A stretch of DNA of 64,000 nt from Segetibacter sp. (GTDB lineage: Bacteria; Bacteroidota; Bacteroidia; Chitinophagales; Chitinophagaceae). The notes under the pieces were generated by a model. It was not told where the DNA came from and ran no database searches. It was given only the letters and a program-made list of their open reading frames with translations. The translations under genes were made by a program, and so were the position numbers. The first letter of the stretch is position 1, and every line of letters starts with the position of its first letter. Positions 61,062-64,000 of this stretch are shown piece by piece. The stretch covers positions 27,119-91,118 of the forward strand of contig JAQBNO010000209.1 of NCBI GenBank assembly GCA_028288485.1. The letters run 5' to 3'.

Positions 61062-61140
61062 TTTTAGATCTTTAAAATACGCTCTTAACCGGGTGGCTCA
61101 CTTTGCCCGGAATGGTGGCTCACTTTCACCGGAATATACA

Positions 61141-61147
61141 TACAACT
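61141..61147 (+). repeat. IS21 target-site duplication, right
   Basis: TACAACT, identical to 58498-58504. Confidence 0.8.
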
Positions 61148-61259
61148 ACTCTTTTACCTCACTCTTAATAACAAGAAAAAGAGTTGGGTCAAATACCGCA
61201 CCTGGTTGCTGTGGATATTGGATATGGGGTGTAGAAAATAATCGATGGAAGAAGACCAC

Positions 61260-61740
61260 AAGATGATCCACTAAGTGGAGCATAACTAGGTGTGACAGGC
61301 AACAAAATGATAGGTCCAGGGAAAAAAACCTTTGTAGAAAAGGTATTTTACAATAAACAGAAAGATTATTATTACTGCCACAAAGACAGTAAGCAAGTAA
61401 TAGCTCAAACACCCCACCAAAATAACTTCTCCAGATTCAAACGACAAGCTGCTTCATAAGCTGGTCTTTTATAAGGAGTTTGTCAAAAAGACAAGGGCAC
61501 CAAACATTAGAAATAGATTACATTGTAAACCGGTAAAAAAGAAAGCGGATGACATCCGCTGAGTGAACACGGAGTTCAATACTGAAAATAAGGACTATGG
61601 AAGTAGAACCAGTGTTTAAGCGTTTAAGCGACTATCACTTTAAACGTTTTAGGATTAAATTAGAGGTATGGAAAAAGTAGGATCGAAACAGGTTTAGTTG
61701 CTTTAGCACAGAAATTAAGGAAAAAAGCAGCTTAAAACGG
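61260..61740 (+). pseudogene. IS1182-family transposase remnant
   Basis: Scattered frames on the + strand give KTFVEKVFYNKQKDYYYCHK and then, after frameshifts, RMTSAE and MEVEPVFKRLSDYHFKRFRI followed by EVWKK. This is the C-terminal order of IS1182-type transposases (a zinc-like YxCP region, then the RxVEVEPVF...FKRF block with the catalytic Glu). Several stops and shifts make it dead. Confidence 0.5.
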
Positions 61741-61879
61741 GAAAAGAAAAAGGATAACAAACCAAATAAATAGCTAATTATATTATTTATAAATTGAGCC
61801 GATAAGATAAGAAATCAGAAGAATAACAAATCGATGTAACTCTCAACCCATAATTTTTTGATGTCGCCACATTTAAAAA

Positions 61880-61913
61880 GAGGCCGCCTCAACTCTCGTT
61901 TTGAGACAGCCTC
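61880..61913 (-). terminator. Terminator hairpin of the adhesin gene (or IS1182 end)
   Basis: GAGGCCGCCTCAA (61880) and TTGAGACAGCCTC (61901-61913) pair over 13 bp with two G-U pairs; on the minus strand a CTTTTTAAA run follows. It lies about 20 bp past the adhesin stop. Because GAGGCTGTCTCAAAA-like ends also occur on IS1182 elements, it could have been donated by the adjacent IS relic. Confidence 0.6.
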
Positions 61914-61934
61914 CAATTTAATAAAAAAGAGCGG

Positions 61935-64000
61935 TTATAGTTTGATCAGCTTAATAATTTTTCGTTCATCTCCCTGTACAACTTCGGCAAGATACACACC
62001 TTTTCTAAGGGTATTTCCCAGCCTTAAGGTATGGTTCGAAGGAAGATTGTTAAAGACGTTGACATGCCTTCCGTTAAGGTCTGATAAACGAACCGATATT
62101 GGTTCGTTAGATTTACCCTTCAGTTGTAAAGTAAATTCGTACTGCGTTGGATTGGAAAGCACCTTCACATTCAACTGATTGTATATCTCCGACCACAACT
62201 TCGCTTGATTACCTTTCTCCGCTATTGCAGATGTTGCAGTTGCCGCAGATGAAACAGTTGCGCCGGGCGTAACGTCTGTTGTTGCTGTCGCACTTGTAGT
62301 AGATCCAGCAGGAGGTGGAGCGGATGCCATTCTCTGGGAACTGGTACCACAATTAGTATGACCGCAATTTGTGTGGCCACAATTGTTGCGGCAGGCAGTG
62401 TGATAGCCGCAATTTGAATGGCTGCAACTTGTATGGCTGCATTTATTAACGCAGGTACTATGGTTTACACCACAGTTATTATGGTTGCAACTATGTGTAC
62501 AGTTATTTTTGCAGTAAGTATGAGCAGTAAATCCGGCATCAACTGTAGTGATGTTTTGATTATCTGCTAATGTAACTGAAACCGCACCAACCACAGGGTC
62601 ACTATCTATCGCGTCATTACTACCCTGGTTTGAAGGTGCAGGAACAAAACCTGATGGTGCAACGAAATTTACAACGTATGTTCCGGCAGATAAATTACCG
62701 AAGTTATAAGCGCCGCTGCTGTTAGTGGTTGTAGTTATTGTTGAACCTCCTGTTTTTGTCAGTTTTACCGCTGCTCCGGCAATTCCTGGTTCTGTTGACT
62801 CTTGCAGACCATTTCCGTTCTTGTCGTTCCACACAAAATTTCCAATAGAGCTTACAGCAGGTGTGCAGGAATTGACTTCGATATCATCAATAACTACATA
62901 GAAGTTATTAGCATCATAGGCTGCCATATCTCCGCGGAAGCGATATTTGAAATTGGCATTTTGATAGGTGGCAGGAATAGGAATGGAAATATTCGTCTTT
63001 CCGTTTGCACCATAACTGGTGAATAATTGTGCGGAGGTATTAGACCAAACCTGAGTCCAGGTAGCACCATTGTCATTTGAAAAATCTATACTTAAGGATG
63101 CTTTGGTATCGCCGGAAACGCAATTATAGGTCCAAAGGGTGAACTTCATTTTTACCTCAGTCGGGCAACAAGCACCTGTTAAATTCACTTTAGGTGATAT
63201 TGCACTAGATGTACCGGTACCAATACGGCCCTGGGTTTTGTAGTTGACGATTTTCACTGCATAAGAAGTAGATGGGGAATAATAGGGTTGAAGGACAACA
63301 ATAGTAGCATTTGCATTCGAATTGGCTGTCCAGGTGCCCGATGACCCTATAAAAGTTTTATTTGATAAAGAGGTTGTAAAACCTGTATTAAACTGGTTAG
63401 GGAAGGTTTCTTTTGTAACACTAAATGCGGCAGACGGTTGTGTTATGGTAAATGCTTTTGTTGCAGTACAGCCATTCGCATCAGTTACACTTACTGTATA
63501 AGTACCTGCTGAAAGGCCGATTGCTGTTGCTCCTGTTCCACCTGAAGGTGACCATGAATAAGTGTATGGAGCAGCACCACCTGTAACACTAGCTGTTGCT
63601 GAACCGGTATTACCGCCAAAGCAGCTGACGTCTGTTTGGGTTCCTGTAGTTGCAAGAGCAGATGGCTGAGTGATGGTAAAGTCTTTAGTTGCAGTACAGC
63701 CATTGGCATCAGTAACAGTTACTGTATGAGTACCTGCTGAAAGGCCGGTAGCTGTTGCTCCTGTTCCACCTGAAGGAGACCACGAATAAGTGTATGGAGC
63801 AGTACCGCCTGTAACACTAACGGTTGCTGAGCCGGTATTACCTCCGAAGCAGTTCACATCTGTTTGTGTCCCTGTTGTACCTATGGCAGTTGGTTGGGTG
63901 ATGGTAAAGTCTTTAGTTGCAGTACAGCCATTCGCATCAGTTGCAGTTACCGTATAAGTACCTGCTGAAAGGCCCGTTGCTGTTGCACCGGTTCCCCCTG
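61935..64000 (-). CDS. SprB-repeat adhesin with T9SS sorting domain (5' end outside window)
   Basis: About 688 codons to the stop are visible and the frame is open through base 64000, so the N-terminus is missing. In protein order: at least three SprB repeats (TVTVTDANGCTATKDFTITQ; about 64000-63440), a beta domain ending in IDDIEVNSC (about 63420-62870), an SdrD-B/Cna-B-like domain (GNFVWNDKNGNGLQESTEPG; about 62870-62560), a Cys/His-rich segment (about 62530-62343), an Ala/Thr linker and a T9SS C-terminal domain (VKVLSNPTQYEFTLQL ... GVYLAEVVQGDERKIIKLIK). It should be exported by the type IX system and anchored at the surface, as for SprB in gliding or adhesion. Confidence 0.9.
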   Translation of the reverse strand, partial: GGTGATATGLSAGTYTVTATDANGCTATKDFTITQPTAIGTTGTQTDVNCFGGNTGSATVSVTGGTAPYTYSWSPSGGTGATATGLSAGTHTVTVTDANGCTATKDFTITQPSALATTGTQTDVSCFGGNTGSATASVTGGAAPYTYSWSPSGGTGATAIGLSAGTYTVSVTDANGCTATKAFTITQPSAAFSVTKETFPNQFNTGFTTSLSNKTFIGSSGTWTANSNANATIVVLQPYYSPSTSYAVKIVNYKTQGRIGTGTSSAISPKVNLTGACCPTEVKMKFTLWTYNCVSGDTKASLSIDFSNDNGATWTQVWSNTSAQLFTSYGANGKTNISIPIPATYQNANFKYRFRGDMAAYDANNFYVVIDDIEVNSCTPAVSSIGNFVWNDKNGNGLQESTEPGIAGAAVKLTKTGGSTITTTTNSSGAYNFGNLSAGTYVVNFVAPSGFVPAPSNQGSNDAIDSDPVVGAVSVTLADNQNITTVDAGFTAHTYCKNNCTHSCNHNNCGVNHSTCVNKCSHTSCSHSNCGYHTACRNNCGHTNCGHTNCGTSSQRMASAPPPAGSTTSATATTDVTPGATVSSAATATSAIAEKGNQAKLWSEIYNQLNVKVLSNPTQYEFTLQLKGKSNEPISVRLSDLNGRHVNVFNNLPSNHTLRLGNTLRKGVYLAEVVQGDERKIIKLIKL

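Larger units (their letters stand above)
58505..61140 (+). mobile_element. Intact IS21-family insertion sequence
   Basis: A 2636-bp element bounded by TG...CA. The ends TGGATATTCCG and (reversed) TGTATATTCCG continue into AAGTGAGCCACC. The left end has four copies of TTCCG-N-AA(C/G)TGAGCCACC (58511, 58535, 58606, 58650) and the right end two, typical multiple transposase sites of IS21. Exact 7-bp duplications (TACAACT) flank it and both genes are intact, so the insertion is recent. Confidence 0.9.

Overview
The window looks like accessory DNA from a gliding-type Bacteroidota, probably near Chitinophagaceae. Supporting signs are a SprB-repeat protein with a type IX secretion (T9SS) C-terminal sorting domain, Bacteroidota-style RHS proteins, a Bacteroidota-type tyrosine recombinase, AT-rich intergenic DNA, weak Shine-Dalgarno sites and many mobile-element relics. 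I see no rRNA, tRNA or CRISPR array.

Region 1 (about 0-26.7 kb) is a defence and mobile-element island. It opens with a partial membrane protein, an XRE regulator and two tandem paralogs that each carry their own copy of the same terminator. A decayed DUF3320-type helicase tail, an HNH protein and a PD-(D/E)XK nuclease-like protein follow. Next is a cassette of a DUF6932 protein, an XRE-ImmA/IrrE metallopeptidase and a Beta/sce7725-like protein, with a convergent sce7726 nuclease-like gene. A dnaE-type polymerase gene is separated from the remains of its likely dinB partner by a two-gene Avs3-like (AVAST) system: a 2085-residue Cap4-nuclease/STAND ATPase plus an Avs3b-like small protein. Behind it lie relics of a RAYT transposase with a REP-like palindrome, an alpha/beta hydrolase and a group II intron.

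Region 2 (27.2-49.7 kb) is a collinear set of six exported proteins: an 812-aa coiled-coil/beta-barrel protein, a 372-aa FN3-like protein, a 2535-aa PA14/RHS-like protein, a 246-aa protein, a 3128-aa RHS protein with a zincin-like C-terminal domain, and, one base later, a small secreted candidate immunity protein. I read it as a polymorphic-toxin locus with dedicated surface partners.

Region 3 (49.7-52.6 kb) behaves as the toxin-tip graveyard of that locus. It holds two orphan toxin-tail/immunity-like pairs, group II intron 3' relics, a ~1.05-kb-spaced direct duplication and a repeated two-hairpin element whose stems co-vary between copies.

Region 4 (52.4-61.8 kb) holds an istB fragment cut off next to an integrase gene, the integrase with upstream repeats, relics of a type I methyltransferase and of a mobile-element membrane protein, a TPR-like secreted protein, and one intact IS21-family element (58505-61140) with perfect 7-bp target duplications. 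IS1182 relics follow.

Region 5 (61.9-64.0 kb) is the 3' part of a large SprB-repeat, SdrD-B-like, T9SS-exported adhesin with a striking Cys/His-rich segment. All function calls come from reading the sequence; no search was run.
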